From NCBI RefSeq assembly GCF_900107125.1, contig NZ_FNOU01000005.1, positions 1 to 64,000 on the forward strand: a stretch of 64,000 nucleotides of DNA, read 5' to 3'. Shown piece after piece: positions 27,459 to 38,000 of this stretch. The notes beneath the pieces are model-generated. The model was not told where the DNA came from. It did no database searches and saw only the letters and a program-made list of their open reading frames with translations. A program made the position numbers and the translations under genes. Source of the DNA: Eubacterium barkeri (GTDB taxonomy: Bacteria > Bacillota > Clostridia > Eubacteriales > Eubacteriaceae). Position 1 is the first letter of the stretch, and every line of letters starts with the position of its first letter.

Positions 27459-28535
27459 ATGTCAACTCTAACTTTAGATTATATCCTCGATCACACCCAG
27501 CCCTCAGACCCAGAGTGGGAAGCTAAAGCCGCTGCCCATGTGGAAGAGCTGGCCATTCCCCCCTGGAGCCTGGGCCAGGTCCTGACCCTCGGGGTCAAGC
27601 TGGCCGGTATCCAGCGCACCATCCACCCCAATGTCGATAAGAAAGTCATCCTCACCATGGCCGCCGACCACGGCGTAGCCGAAGAAGGCGTCTCTGCCTT
27701 TCCCCAGGAAGTCACCATGGAAATGGTCAAGAACATCGTCGCTGGAGGTGCTGGTGTCAACATCCTCGGTAAAGCCAGCGGGGCGGAGGTCCGTCTCGTT
27801 GACATGGGGGTCATTCCCGATATGCCCGATTTAGTGGCCTCTGGTGCCGTTATCGACTGTAAAATTGCCCACGGCACTAATAATATGCGTAAGGGCCCGG
27901 CGATGACCCGGGAGCAGGCCATCGCCGCTCTGGAAGCCGGGGCACGGGTCGCCGATGATCTCATTCATAAGGAAGGGGTTCAGCTCCTAGGCACCGGTGA
28001 TTTAGGTATCGGGAATACCACGCCCAGTGCGGCTATACTGGCTGTTATGGGGGAATATCCTGTTACCGCTGTTACCGGGCGGGGCACCGGTGTCGATAAT
28101 GCTGGCCTTCTGAACAAAATACAGGTCATCAAGGATGCCATCCGCATCAACGATCCGAACCCGGCTGACGCTCTGGATGTCCTGATGAAAATTGGTGGGT
28201 ACGACATCGCCGGCATCGCTGGAATGATTTTAGGAGCCGCGGTTAACCAGACCCCCGTGGTGGTGGATGGTTTCATTTCCACTGCCGGGGCCCTTATCGC
28301 CAAGGGACTTTGCCCAAGTGCCGCCGACTACATGATCGCCTCCCACCAATCCCAGGAGCCTGGGCATCAAATGATGTGGCAAACGCTTATGATGCGTCCC
28401 CTCTTAAATCTTGACTTCCGCCTGGGCGAAGGAACCGGAGCCGCCGTGGCCATGCATCTGGTGGAGTGCGCCGCCCGGTGTATGAACGATATGCTCACCT
28501 TTGAAGAGGCCTCAGTCACCAATGGCCTGGCTTAA
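27459..28535 (+). CDS. cobT: Nicotinate-nucleotide--dimethylbenzimidazole phosphoribosyltransferase
   Basis: A 358-residue CobT. It transfers ribose phosphate from nicotinate mononucleotide to the benzimidazole, giving alpha-ribazole phosphate for the lower loop of cobalamin. Motifs: MAADHGVAEEGVSAFPQEVT near residue 68, LLGTGDLGIGNTTPSAA near 175, GRGTGVD near 207, and the base-catalyst region GEGTGAA near 320. The ATG follows CGGAG. Its 3' end overlaps bzaC by 14 bp, so the product of the Bza enzymes is captured directly. Confidence 0.95.
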   Translation: MSTLTLDYILDHTQPSDPEWEAKAAAHVEELAIPPWSLGQVLTLGVKLAGIQRTIHPNVDKKVILTMAADHGVAEEGVSAFPQEVTMEMVKNIVAGGAGVNILGKASGAEVRLVDMGVIPDMPDLVASGAVIDCKIAHGTNNMRKGPAMTREQAIAALEAGARVADDLIHKEGVQLLGTGDLGIGNTTPSAAILAVMGEYPVTAVTGRGTGVDNAGLLNKIQVIKDAIRINDPNPADALDVLMKIGGYDIAGIAGMILGAAVNQTPVVVDGFISTAGALIAKGLCPSAADYMIASHQSQEPGHQMMWQTLMMRPLLNLDFRLGEGTGAAVAMHLVECAARCMNDMLTFEEASVTNGLA

Positions 28536-30081
28536 GTACGATCCCAATGCAAGCGGCGGCCAGTATCTCGAGGATCTGGCCACCGCCTACTGGTATTCCG
28601 ATACCCTATTTACCGCCCTGAATCTAGGGCTTTTTGACTTTTTAGACCGCAGCCCCAATGCAACCACGGCGGACATGGCTGAGAGCCTGAATTTGGACGA
28701 AGGCGCCCTCCTTCGATTCTTAAAGCTCCTAAAATCCCTGGATTTGGTGGATCGCTATGAAGGAACCTGGTACAATACCCAGCTATCCTCAGATTATCTG
28801 GTTGTCGGCCGTCCCCTGTACCAGGGGGGCAATATCCGCTGGCGGGAAGAACTCCAGGGGGATTGGTCCACCCTCAGGGATGTCCTGGCCGCCGGGACCC
28901 GGACCCATTTTCCAACCGCCACGGTTTCTGAGTCGGAAATGGAAGCCCGGCGTCTGGATTACCTCAAAGCCATGGACGCCGTCATCAGCCTGAAAATACC
29001 GGAGATCCTGCCCCTTTTGGGCGAAGCCATCCCTCCAAATGCCCGAATCCTGGATGTGGGGGCTGGCAGCGGCGGATTTACCACCAGTCTCCTGGCGGCC
29101 TATCCCCAGGCCCAGGCCACCCTCATGGATATCCGACAGATTCTCCCCCACACCCGTACCCTGGTAGAGACTTATCCTCCGGATATATCCCGGCGTATTC
29201 GTTATGTGGACCAGAATATTTTAGAGGATCCCTGGCAGGAGGCTGCCCACTACGATCTCATCATCCTCTCCAATATTGTCCATGCCTACAGCGAGGCTGA
29301 AATGGCCCTGGTCCTGAAGAATGCCGCAGCCCATCTGGCGGAGGACGGACTGATGCTCCTCCACGATTTCTATACCGACCACTGGGAAATCAAATCCCGG
29401 CTGTCCGACATCAACATGCTGGTGAACACCTACAACGGCCGGGCCTACGACAGCACCTGGGTCACCCAGGCCCTGAAGGGCCTGGGGTTAGCCACCACCG
29501 GCCTTACACCCCTGGATTCCGACACCAGCATCGTCTTTGCCTCAGCCTCCCGCCAAACCCTGGATGCCCTGTCTCTGGACCCCGTGGCTCAGCTCATTCC
29601 AGTTATTCGCGCCCTGGGTTTTACTGAGGCCATTCCCTTTGTACCAAGGGATGTGGTAGTGACGGACTTTGCCCAAAACAAATGCCGTTTTGGATGCAAT
29701 TCCTACGATAAAAAACACTGCAGCCGGAACCATGAGCTAAGCCCCGGGGAAACCCAGAGCCTCATAAACACCTACACCCGGGCCTTACTCTTAAAGGGAG
29801 AGCCCCCTACCGGGGATTTCCAACAGCAATGCCTGGCGGCGGAAGCCGCCGCTTTTAAGGCTGGGTATTACAAGGCCTTTATTTACTGGGCTGGCCCCTG
29901 CAGCATCTGCCCCAATTGTGATTTATCGGAGCCTTGTACCAACCACAAGCACAGCCGGCCATCCATGGAGGGCTCCGGCATCGATGTTTTTGCCACCGTC
30001 TCAGCGGTGGGTGAGACCTTAAAAACCCTGAAGGAAAAGGGCGAAGTCATCAAATACTATGCACTGCTCCTTTTAGAGTAG
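28522..30081 (+). CDS. bzaC: BzaC, 5-hydroxybenzimidazole O-methyltransferase fused to a DUF2284-like Cys-rich domain
   Basis: A 519-residue protein. Residues about 20-100 are the dimerisation domain typical of plant-type O-methyltransferases. Residues about 150-340 form the SAM-binding domain with ILDVGAGSGGF near 175 and ILSNIVHAYSE near 250. BzaC makes 5-methoxybenzimidazole. Residues about 360-519 are an added domain with many cysteines (CRFGCNSYDKKHC; CSICPNCDLSEPC) and PSMEGSGIDVF, which looks like DUF2284, a predicted metal-binding family. Start ATG 28522 overlaps cobT; the TTG at 28501 is less likely. Its role in the pathway is unknown. Confidence 0.88.
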   Translation: MAWLKYDPNASGGQYLEDLATAYWYSDTLFTALNLGLFDFLDRSPNATTADMAESLNLDEGALLRFLKLLKSLDLVDRYEGTWYNTQLSSDYLVVGRPLYQGGNIRWREELQGDWSTLRDVLAAGTRTHFPTATVSESEMEARRLDYLKAMDAVISLKIPEILPLLGEAIPPNARILDVGAGSGGFTTSLLAAYPQAQATLMDIRQILPHTRTLVETYPPDISRRIRYVDQNILEDPWQEAAHYDLIILSNIVHAYSEAEMALVLKNAAAHLAEDGLMLLHDFYTDHWEIKSRLSDINMLVNTYNGRAYDSTWVTQALKGLGLATTGLTPLDSDTSIVFASASRQTLDALSLDPVAQLIPVIRALGFTEAIPFVPRDVVVTDFAQNKCRFGCNSYDKKHCSRNHELSPGETQSLINTYTRALLLKGEPPTGDFQQQCLAAEAAAFKAGYYKAFIYWAGPCSICPNCDLSEPCTNHKHSRPSMEGSGIDVFATVSAVGETLKTLKEKGEVIKYYALLLLE

Positions 30082-30093
30082 AAAGAGGTAAGC

Positions 30094-31428
30094 ATGAAAA
30101 AGAAAAAAATATTGCTCATCCAGGCTATTTCCATGGAGGGAATGGACATTGAACGGGTTTATCCCATTGGTATCGTCACCCTGGGCTCCATCATTGAAAG
30201 AAGCGGCTACTACGCCGTCTCCATCTTTGATATGAACATGGCCATGGACCCCTACGGTGATTTAATCCGCACCATTCGGGAGGAAGAGCCGGATATCCTG
30301 GGGATATCCCTACGGAATTTAGACCCCCTGGGAAACCGCACCACCTCCCTCCTGGTCCCCTTCGCCATCACCTTGGACCTGATTGCCGAAGCGGCACCAG
30401 CGCTGCCACTCATGGCTGGCGGCACCGCCTTCTCCCTCTTTCCGGAACGGCTCATGGCGGAATTCCCCCAGATTACCTGTGGTATTGTCGGAGAGGCAGA
30501 GGAAAACATCCTCGCCCTGCTGGATCATCTGGACAATCCGCCAGCCTTACCCGGCATTATTTGTCGGCAAAATGGGCAGATCCATCTGACCCCACCCACC
30601 GGCACCTTCGATATGGCCGAATATCAAATGCCCAACCGGGATTTGCTGGATCCCCGGGAATACCTGAAGGTCAACAAATATGTGGAAAGCGTTGGGGTTG
30701 AGACTAAACGCGGCTGCTGCTTTTCCTGTGGCTATTGCTCCTATCCCATCCTCCAGGGCCATTGCATGCGGTGCCGGGATCCCAAAGACGTGGTGGACGA
30801 AATTGAATTTCTTCAGAAGAAATACGGTGTGGAACGCATCCACCTCACAGACTCCATCGTCAATTTCCCCGTGAACCATCTGGATGCCATTTGTGAGGAA
30901 ATCCTGGCCCGAAATCTAAAAATCAAATGGAGTGGCTTCTTCCGGGAGGATCTCTTCACCCTGGAAAATGCCCGATTGTACGCCGCCTCGGGGTGTGAGT
31001 GCTTTTCCCTCTCCCCGGACGGCCTGTGTCAAAAGCATCTGGATATGTTAGACAAACACTTAACGGTGGAACAGATTTTAGATACCGCCCGTATTCTCTC
31101 CCAGGTGGGCATTACTACAGTGTATCACTTCTTAGTCAATGTCCCTGGAGAAGATGCCCAAACCATCGCTGAATCCAAGGCCCTCATCGATGCCATCTAC
31201 GACATTCACCGGGATTCCAAAAGCATCGGAACCATCGTCTTAAACCTCATTCGCATCATGCCCAGGACCAAGGTGGAACGCCTGGCCCGGGAAAGCGGGG
31301 AAATTGACGATGATACCGACCTGCTTTACCCCGTGTACTACGATCCCGCTGCCCACCGCACCCTACGCTACGAATTGGAAATCTATCATCAACGGCAAAA
31401 TGTACAGATGTGGTCCGGTATTGAATGA
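30094..31428 (+). CDS. bzaD: BzaD, B12-binding radical SAM methyltransferase
   Basis: A 444-residue class B radical SAM protein. Residues about 5-140 form the cobalamin-binding Rossmann domain (ending GGTAFSLFPE.. and GIVGEAE). The radical SAM barrel follows, with the cluster motif CCFSCGYC (CX3CX2C) near 205. BzaD adds a methyl group to C6 of 5-methoxybenzimidazole. AGAGG precedes the ATG, 12 bp after bzaC. It needs a corrinoid cofactor itself, so the pathway consumes and supports B12. Confidence 0.92.
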   Translation: MKKKKILLIQAISMEGMDIERVYPIGIVTLGSIIERSGYYAVSIFDMNMAMDPYGDLIRTIREEEPDILGISLRNLDPLGNRTTSLLVPFAITLDLIAEAAPALPLMAGGTAFSLFPERLMAEFPQITCGIVGEAEENILALLDHLDNPPALPGIICRQNGQIHLTPPTGTFDMAEYQMPNRDLLDPREYLKVNKYVESVGVETKRGCCFSCGYCSYPILQGHCMRCRDPKDVVDEIEFLQKKYGVERIHLTDSIVNFPVNHLDAICEEILARNLKIKWSGFFREDLFTLENARLYAASGCECFSLSPDGLCQKHLDMLDKHLTVEQILDTARILSQVGITTVYHFLVNVPGEDAQTIAESKALIDAIYDIHRDSKSIGTIVLNLIRIMPRTKVERLARESGEIDDDTDLLYPVYYDPAAHRTLRYELEIYHQRQNVQMWSGIE

Positions 31429-31446
31429 TTCGAAAGGAAAAAGAAA

Positions 31447-32934
31447 ATGCGCATCTTATTATTAGAACCTCCCCGTAAGCCTTCACCAGACCGGCAGAAC
31501 GATATCGCCAATACTACCCTGGCCTCCTGCCTAAACTCCGGCTATCTGGCATCCACCCTGCTGGCCGCCGGCCACTGCGTCGATTTAGTGGAAGGTTACA
31601 TGGAAAACCTCAGCTACGCGGCCATCGAAAAAGAAGTCGCCGCCTTCCAGCCCCAGCTTCTGGGCATCCATCTGGTGTACAATTGGGAGGACAATCACAC
31701 CCTCTACGCCTTTATCACCCGGCTGAAGGCCGACTATGGCATCCAGCACATCACCATCTACGGCTATTACCCCACCTTCGCCTATCCGGAAATCTTCCAC
31801 CGCTGCCCAGCGGTGGATACCGCCATGCTGGGGGAAAATGAAATCACCATCACCCGGTTGGTGGATTCCCTGGATGATTTCACCGGGATCCAGGGCCTGG
31901 CTTATCCCAAGGGGGATGGCACCTTTGCCGCCAGCTTCGGGCAAACCATCACCGAGCTTGACCGCCTGCCCTTCCCCATCCGTAAGGCCACCAGCTACCC
32001 CGGGGGTGAGGTCAATATCTTTGGGAGCCGGGGCTGCTACAACGATTGTACCTTCTGCTATATCAACCCTTATTACGGCAATCAGGGGGGCTGTGCCAAA
32101 TGGCGGGGGCGCTCACCGGAAAACATCATTGCGGAAATCGACCAGATTATTGCCCAGACCGACCACCGGTATTTCTACTTTACGGATCCCAATTTCTACG
32201 GCCCGGGCAAAGTGGGCCGGGATCGGGTCCTGAAGCTGGCCACACTCCTTAAGGAACGGCCCATTACCTTCGGCATCGAAGCCCGGGCCAACGATATTGA
32301 CCAAGAAACCACCGCCGCCTTGGTGGAAGCTGGCTTAAAGGACATCCTGGTGGGTCTGGAATCCGGACGGGATGAAACCCTGGCCCGACTCAATAAGCAT
32401 ACCACCGTCAGCGATAATGAACGGGCCCTGGCCATCCTCCGGGAAAATGGCATCCAGCCCAATGTAGGCTTCATCATGTTTGAGCCAGACTCCACCTTTG
32501 AGGACCTCCGGGCTAATCTGGCCTTTCTCCAGCGCAACCAGCTCCTGGAGCGTTTGGAAATCTCGGTCAATGTCCTTTATCACCATCAGATTATTCTGGC
32601 CGGGAGCAGCAGCTACCAGGACCTCAAGGCAGCGGGACGGCTGAATATCTCCGACCACTCCGTCTACGAGGCCGATACAGACTACCTCCACCCTGAGGTG
32701 GCCGCCTTGGCTGCCCTCATGCGGGGAATCACCAACCATATCTTTGATTATATGGCTGACACCTGGCAGCAATCGGCTATCAAGGACCCGGAGATGGTAG
32801 CCCGCTACGCCGCCATCAACACCATCCTGGTGGATGCCTTTGAGGATGCCTTGGCCCATCCGAAAAGCTTGGTCCAGAGGGATGTGCTTCTTTCACAGGC
32901 CTGCAATCAGATTGACAACATTACAGTATCGTAA
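31447..32934 (+). CDS. bzaE: BzaE, B12-binding radical SAM enzyme forming 5,6-dimethylbenzimidazole
   Basis: A 495-residue radical SAM protein with an N-terminal B12-binding domain (about 30-165, YGYYPTFAYPEI and AMLGENE segments) and the cluster motif CYNDCTFC (CX3CX2C) near residue 198. BzaE converts 5-methoxy-6-methylbenzimidazole to 5,6-dimethylbenzimidazole. It is the last gene of the operon. Its stop codon overlaps, tail to tail, the end of the minus-strand MATE pseudogene by 14 bp, and no terminator separates them. Confidence 0.92.
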   Translation: MRILLLEPPRKPSPDRQNDIANTTLASCLNSGYLASTLLAAGHCVDLVEGYMENLSYAAIEKEVAAFQPQLLGIHLVYNWEDNHTLYAFITRLKADYGIQHITIYGYYPTFAYPEIFHRCPAVDTAMLGENEITITRLVDSLDDFTGIQGLAYPKGDGTFAASFGQTITELDRLPFPIRKATSYPGGEVNIFGSRGCYNDCTFCYINPYYGNQGGCAKWRGRSPENIIAEIDQIIAQTDHRYFYFTDPNFYGPGKVGRDRVLKLATLLKERPITFGIEARANDIDQETTAALVEAGLKDILVGLESGRDETLARLNKHTTVSDNERALAILRENGIQPNVGFIMFEPDSTFEDLRANLAFLQRNQLLERLEISVNVLYHHQIILAGSSSYQDLKAAGRLNISDHSVYEADTDYLHPEVAALAALMRGITNHIFDYMADTWQQSAIKDPEMVARYAAINTILVDAFEDALAHPKSLVQRDVLLSQACNQIDNITVS

Positions 32935-34237
32935 AAATAGTAATCCTCAGTGCTGCAATGACGAAGCCCATGGTTAAAAGCTCTGTAACGGGCATGGCTA
33001 ACCACAGGGCGTTGGCACCAAAGAGCGCCGGCAGTACATAAATCAGGATGCCACTGACGACGATACCCCTAGCCGATGCAATCATTAAAGAAAGCCCCGG
33101 ATGCATGACAGACTGGAAATAGTAGGTTGAGCACACATTAATGGGCAGGAGCAGGAAGGACAGGCCATACATCCGCAGGATGCCCGGCGCAATCTGTAAT
33201 ATCTCCGGGGAAGCCTTCATAAAGATATGGATAAACCCATTGGGAAAAATAAAAATACACGCCGTCCAAAGCACCCCAAAGCAAAATGCTGTCATAATCA
33301 TATAGCGCAGCGTGGCTTTAACCCGCTGGCCCTGACCCGCGCCAAAATTCGTTGCTAAAAGCGGCTGACCCGCCTGCCCAACACTGTAGGCGCAGCACTG
33401 GACGATGGTGCTGATATTGACGATAACCCCATAGATAGACAAGGCGTTGGTTCCTGAATAATTCATAATCTGGCGGTTGAATAAAATGGTCAAGACCCCC
33501 ATAGCCACATCGATAATGAAGGTGGAAAAGCCAATGCGCAGGATTTTTCCAACCTTTTCCCATCCCCGGATGGGGCGGCACAGGCCCAGAGTATTCTGCT
33601 TCGATTTAAAATGGGTCAGCATGACAAGCAGTGAAGCCACCGCCCCTACTGCCGTGGCCAGACCTGCCCCTTTAATCCCCATATCCAGGATAAACACACA
33701 AAAATAATCTCCAAAGATGTTTAACACCCCGCCAATTAAAACCGCCGCCGTCGCCAGGCCCGGTACCTGGTCATTCCTTAAAAAGGCAGCCAGCATCTGG
33801 TTGAGTAAAAACGCCGGCACCACGTATTTAACGGGAGCCAGATATGCCTTTGCCAAGGGCAGCAGGATTTCTTCCGCACCGAAAAACCCCAGCATTTCCG
33901 TATCAAAAAAACCAATGGCCAGCCATGCCACAGCCGCTAAAATAGCTGTTAAGATCAGGGCCGCGGTAAAGTATTGGTTCTGCTCCCCGCGTGCCCCCTG
34001 GCCCTTTGCCTAGGCCAATAACACCGAGCCGCCAATGCCGGTGAGCAGCCCCAGGCTGTAAATAATATTCCATACTGGTGCCACCACGGCCAGTGCGGCA
34101 GTCCCCACCGGCCCCTGATACTGCCCCACCATGGCCATGTCCACAATGCCATAAATCGAGCTGATTAAAGCGCTGCCAAAAGCGGCCCCCAAATATTTAA
34201 AATAGGTTGGTCTGATTCGATCTCGTAATAAATCCAT
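32921..34237 (-). pseudogene. MATE family exporter interrupted by an in-frame TAG
   Basis: A MATE transporter read in one frame through a single TAG at 34010-34012. The first 75 residues end GGSVLLA, then the stop; the frame continues AKGQG and NQYFTAALILTAILAAVAW without shift to the natural end. In the MATE protein at 0.3 kb the matching position is a methionine (GGSILMAMRMG). No other damage is seen over 430 codons, so this is either a fresh nonsense mutation or a TAG read as pyrrolysine. Start ATG 34237 follows AAGGAAG. Drug or metabolite export is the expected function. Confidence 0.75.
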
Positions 34238-34252
34238 CGTCTTCCTTTCCAT

Positions 34253-34305
34253 AAAAAAAAGCTGGATAAGGAGACAGACATTTCAGCCTGCCACCTTATC
34301 CAGCT
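34253..34305 (-). terminator. Attenuator-like terminator in the MATE leader
   Basis: On the minus strand AGCTGGATAAGG (34294-34305) pairs with CCTTATCCAGCT (34260-34271) over 12 bp, followed by T8. It sits between the MATE promoter and its start codon, where it can only act as an attenuator or as the end of a short RNA. Confidence 0.8.
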
Positions 34306-34348
34306 CACCATTTCCAACGAATGGCTCACCCTCCGAGTGAACAAATGC

Positions 34349-34377
34349 ATTATACATAAGGCGGAGGTGAAAGTCAA
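34349..34377 (-). promoter_or_regulatory. Strong promoter of the MATE pseudogene leader
   Basis: TTGACT (34372-34377) and a perfect TATAAT (34349-34354) are 17 bp apart. The RNA starts about 40 bases before the attenuator stem. Confidence 0.8.
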
Positions 34378-34392
34378 CGGGAATTTGGCGCT

Positions 34393-34944
34393 ATGGCACT
34401 AAACCCGATTTTTCTAATCCTCCGAAGGACTTTTCAAAACGCGCCTTGGTCATTTATGCTTTTTCTGGTATTTTCCGTTCTGTCATTTTATACACCGCCT
34501 TATTCCTTTCTCTTTTCACGTGTATCTCTTCCCAGGTTTCGTTCAATACTTTTTGATTCCCCTGTAATCCGCTGCTCAGAAGCGCATCACTGCCTTTCCA
34601 GAAATGGAGCGTTTTTTCTATTGTGTCCGTTCAATAAATCCATTCAATGCTTCATTCTATTGTTCCCGTGTGAGCAGTTTTCGGAAATCTGATACGACCG
34701 GATCTTTGGTATAAAGGCAAAAGAGATTCCATGCAATGTCACACAATTGCTTCGTGGACAATTCACGATATCCCCCGGCGATGTTATCCTTCTGAACCGT
34801 CTCTGGCACCGCATTGAGAACATATGTCTCCATAATACGCATTTGTGCGGCGTCTATTACTTTCATAAAAATGTCTTCTTTATTCTTAAAATGTCGATAT
34901 AAGGCGATTTCTCGAACGGATACCTCCTCCTCATACCCTTCCTG
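34393..34944 (-). pseudogene. Decayed TetR-family regulator
   Basis: One frame reads EGYEEEVSVREIALYRHFKN and KEDIFMKVIDAAQ, the DNA-binding end of a TetR protein, but the turn (about ten residues expected between REIA and LYRHF) is deleted. Residues continue to a stop at 34657. The following 260 bases to the MATE leader have many stops in every minus frame. The 5' side runs into the terminator of the surface-protein gene. It may once have controlled the adjacent MATE gene. Short readings in this stretch on either strand are not supported. Confidence 0.7.
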
Positions 34945-34985
34945 GCAAAAAGGCCCCCACTCTGCATCCTGTGGGGGCCTCTTTC
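34945..34985 (-). terminator. Terminator of the giant surface-protein gene
   Basis: AGGCCCCCAC pairs with GTGGGGGCCT, followed on the minus strand by T5. It lies about 50 bp after the stop codon at 35032. Confidence 0.85.
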
Positions 34986-35031
34986 ATTTGCTTTTTTAAT
35001 TTCTACTTTTCTCTTTTCCTAAAGGCGCTGC

Positions 35032-38000
35032 TTATTGGGCCTTCCGCCTTGCCAGGAGGAGACAGCCTGCCAGGCCGGCCAGAAGCAGAGGCATTGCCAG
35101 GGCGAGATCATCACCCGCCACGCCAGTCTTAACGCTGTTACCTTCCGTCGTTCCCGTAGTCGTGGTCGTATTGCCGGAACCGCTTCCTGGTGTCACTGCT
35201 TCTGTTTTTTTCGCCAGAACGACGAAATCTGAGAAGCTCCGGGTGCTGAAGGTCAGGGTCTTGGCTGTGGTATCGTAGACGGCATCCAGCAGCTCGATGC
35301 TGCCATCGGCCTTCACGTGGGCCACCTTTACGGCATCTGTCTGGTAGCCGTCCAGATCCACGGACAGCACCAACCGGATGGCACCTTCTACTGGGGTACC
35401 TTCCATGCTGATATTCACGCCCATGACGCTGATATAACCAGCGTGTCCAGCTTCCGCCGCATGGGATTCTGCCTTGGCCATGCTCGTTTCGGATTTGGGG
35501 GATGTGAGAACGATCCGGGTATCCACGGGAAGGGCTTTCCCCTGGTCATCGGTGGCCACCACCGCTACCCCTTCGTGACTGGGCTGGTGGTTGTTTTGGG
35601 CCAAATCCTGTTCAGCGGTGTTGACAGCTGAGACGCCTTCTTTGACAAGGGCTTTGGCCCCGTCACTTAAAGCGGCATAGCCATCATTGACGGCTTTTAC
35701 GGCCGCTTCAACGCCACCATCATTGGCTGCTATTTTTTCATGGGCCTTGTCAATGAGGCTCTGGACGGCCTGGGCCGCAGCCGCGTCCTCTTCTGCGGTC
35801 AGCTGGGCATCGGTCTTAATGGCGGCGATGGTATTCTTCGCAGCGGCCAGAGCCTGAGCGATGCCATCCGCATCCTTGGCCTGGTCGATGGCCTGATTGC
35901 CACGTTCGATGGCTTTGTCGATTTCTGCCTGCTGGGCCGTGCGGTAATCCGCCTTGTTGACGGTACTGGCTAAGTCAGCCTTTGCCGTTTCCTTTTGTTT
36001 TTCAAGGGCTGCCGCAGCGGCCAGCTCAGCCATTTTAGCTTCATCATCCGTCAGATGCTTTAACACATCTGCGGATACCAGGGCTTTCTGTTCCGGGGTT
36101 AACCCGTCGTAGGCTTTCCTGGCATCCTGCATCGGAACCAGATAGGCCAGGGTTAATTCCTCTGCCGTCGGCAGGCCGTTAATGCGGTCTGTGACTTTTT
36201 GCGCAGCAGCGACATCCGCATTGAGCGCGGTGATTTTCGCTTCAGCATCGGTGAGCCGTTGGAGGGCATCGGCGGTAATCTGCGCCTTGTTTTCATCGGA
36301 AAGGGCATCGTAGGCCTTGCGGACCAATGCGATTTGGGCACTGTCCTCTAAGGTCACATCTGCCGGTGCCTTCAAGCTGTCGAGCATACTCTGAACTTCT
36401 TCTAATGCCGCTTCTTCCGGGGTGATCAGCGTGATGTAGGTCATGGAGGCTTCTTTTTCCCCTTCCTGCACGATGATCCGCAGGGTGTGATGCAGCGGGG
36501 TGCTTTCATAGGTCCGGGTGGTTCCCCGATTCCCGTTGATATAGACGTTGGCACCCTCTGGGGCATCCACGGTGACATCGAAGTCGCCATCCACGGCGGC
36601 GCGATAGCTCGTGGTCCCTTCCTTTAAAGCTAAGGCCGTACCATCCACGGTGATGCCCGTAGGTGCCGCCGTTTGACCAACGGCTTCCTCTGCTTTATTC
36701 TGGGTGGTGTAGATTGAGGTGATTTCTGTTGATTTTTCGCCGATGGCACCCGCATAAATATTGGATGCTGTCCCGACTTTGATATACTTGACATTATCCA
36801 CGGAGACGGGCTTGCCTTCGGCATCCACGGCCCAATCCAGATCGAACATGCCGTCTTTACTGTTGCCACTGCCTAAATAGGGGTTGGTGGCTTCCCCCTT
36901 AACCGTATTGTTCACATGGGTATCCACATAGCCAAAATCAGGATAAGCGGCGGAATCAGTGCCGTAGGAATCCTTGGCGTTGGCCACCAGGTGAAGGCCA
37001 GAGACGGTCATGCTGTTTTCTTCACCGGCTGCAAAGGTATGCAGCGGGTAGTTGGCCGCCAATGGATAGGTGTAGTTGGTGCCGCTGGTGCCATCACTGG
37101 CGGTCCAGGCTGAGGCCCCGCTTCCGGTTTTCGTATAGGTCATGCTGTAGTTCCAGTCGGCTTCATCATCGTAATGGCTTGAGCCGGCCAGGTAATACCA
37201 GTTCACCCCGTCGGAAGAGACCTGAACCCAGCCGGGCTCAGCCGCACCGGCGGTTTCTCCGAAGCAGTTGCCAAAGGCGATAAAGTCGATGCCATTGGGG
37301 TTTTTGGGGTCATTGGTGATGGGGGTGTCGAATTCATAGGTGATGGACCCGCCAAAATTCCCCAAGCTTTTCAAGCTCCCGCCATACTGCAGGGTTTTTT
37401 CCGGCAGCATGCCAAAGGTGCTGATATTGGTGTACTGGGAGCCCAGGCACAGGTAGTCGATGACGCGGCTGGGCTGGACGCCTTCTTCCCCCTTGGCGGT
37501 GTAGGCGAATCGGTAGCTGTACTGGACATTGCTTTTTTCATCAAACAGCACGATGGTCGCCGCCGTACCGCTTACAGCACTCGGCGTATCCATGGCCAGG
37601 GTATAGGTCGTTTCGGAAGCCCCGGTTTCCCCGGTGAGTTTATTGGCATCCTTCTTTTGATTCTGATAAACCTCATAGCCATTAGGGACAGTGAAATTCA
37701 TCGTCACGGACTGGATTCCCCGGTTGATTAAAATATTGGGGGCAAAGTCCGAAGAAACGAAGCCTTTTCCAAAGAACTGGGCCCCTTCGGACAGCTTGGC
37801 CGAGGTGATTTTCATAGTGCCGGCATCTGCGGCAACCTGAAGGATGGTGATCTTGTAGGTGCTTTCTGCCCCGTCGCTCCAGGGATCCTGGGTGCCGCTT
37901 TCCAGACGGTCCGCCCATACCTTGGAGGAAATGACTTCATAGACAAGGGCTGTGCCTGATGGCTTGACCCCATAGTTCTGGACATCCGGCATTTTTGAGG

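Noticed and set aside
34393-34692. A 99-codon plus-strand frame in the gap before the TetR remnant
   Set aside because: No ribosome site; it overlaps decayed TetR sequence and has low-complexity aromatic content.
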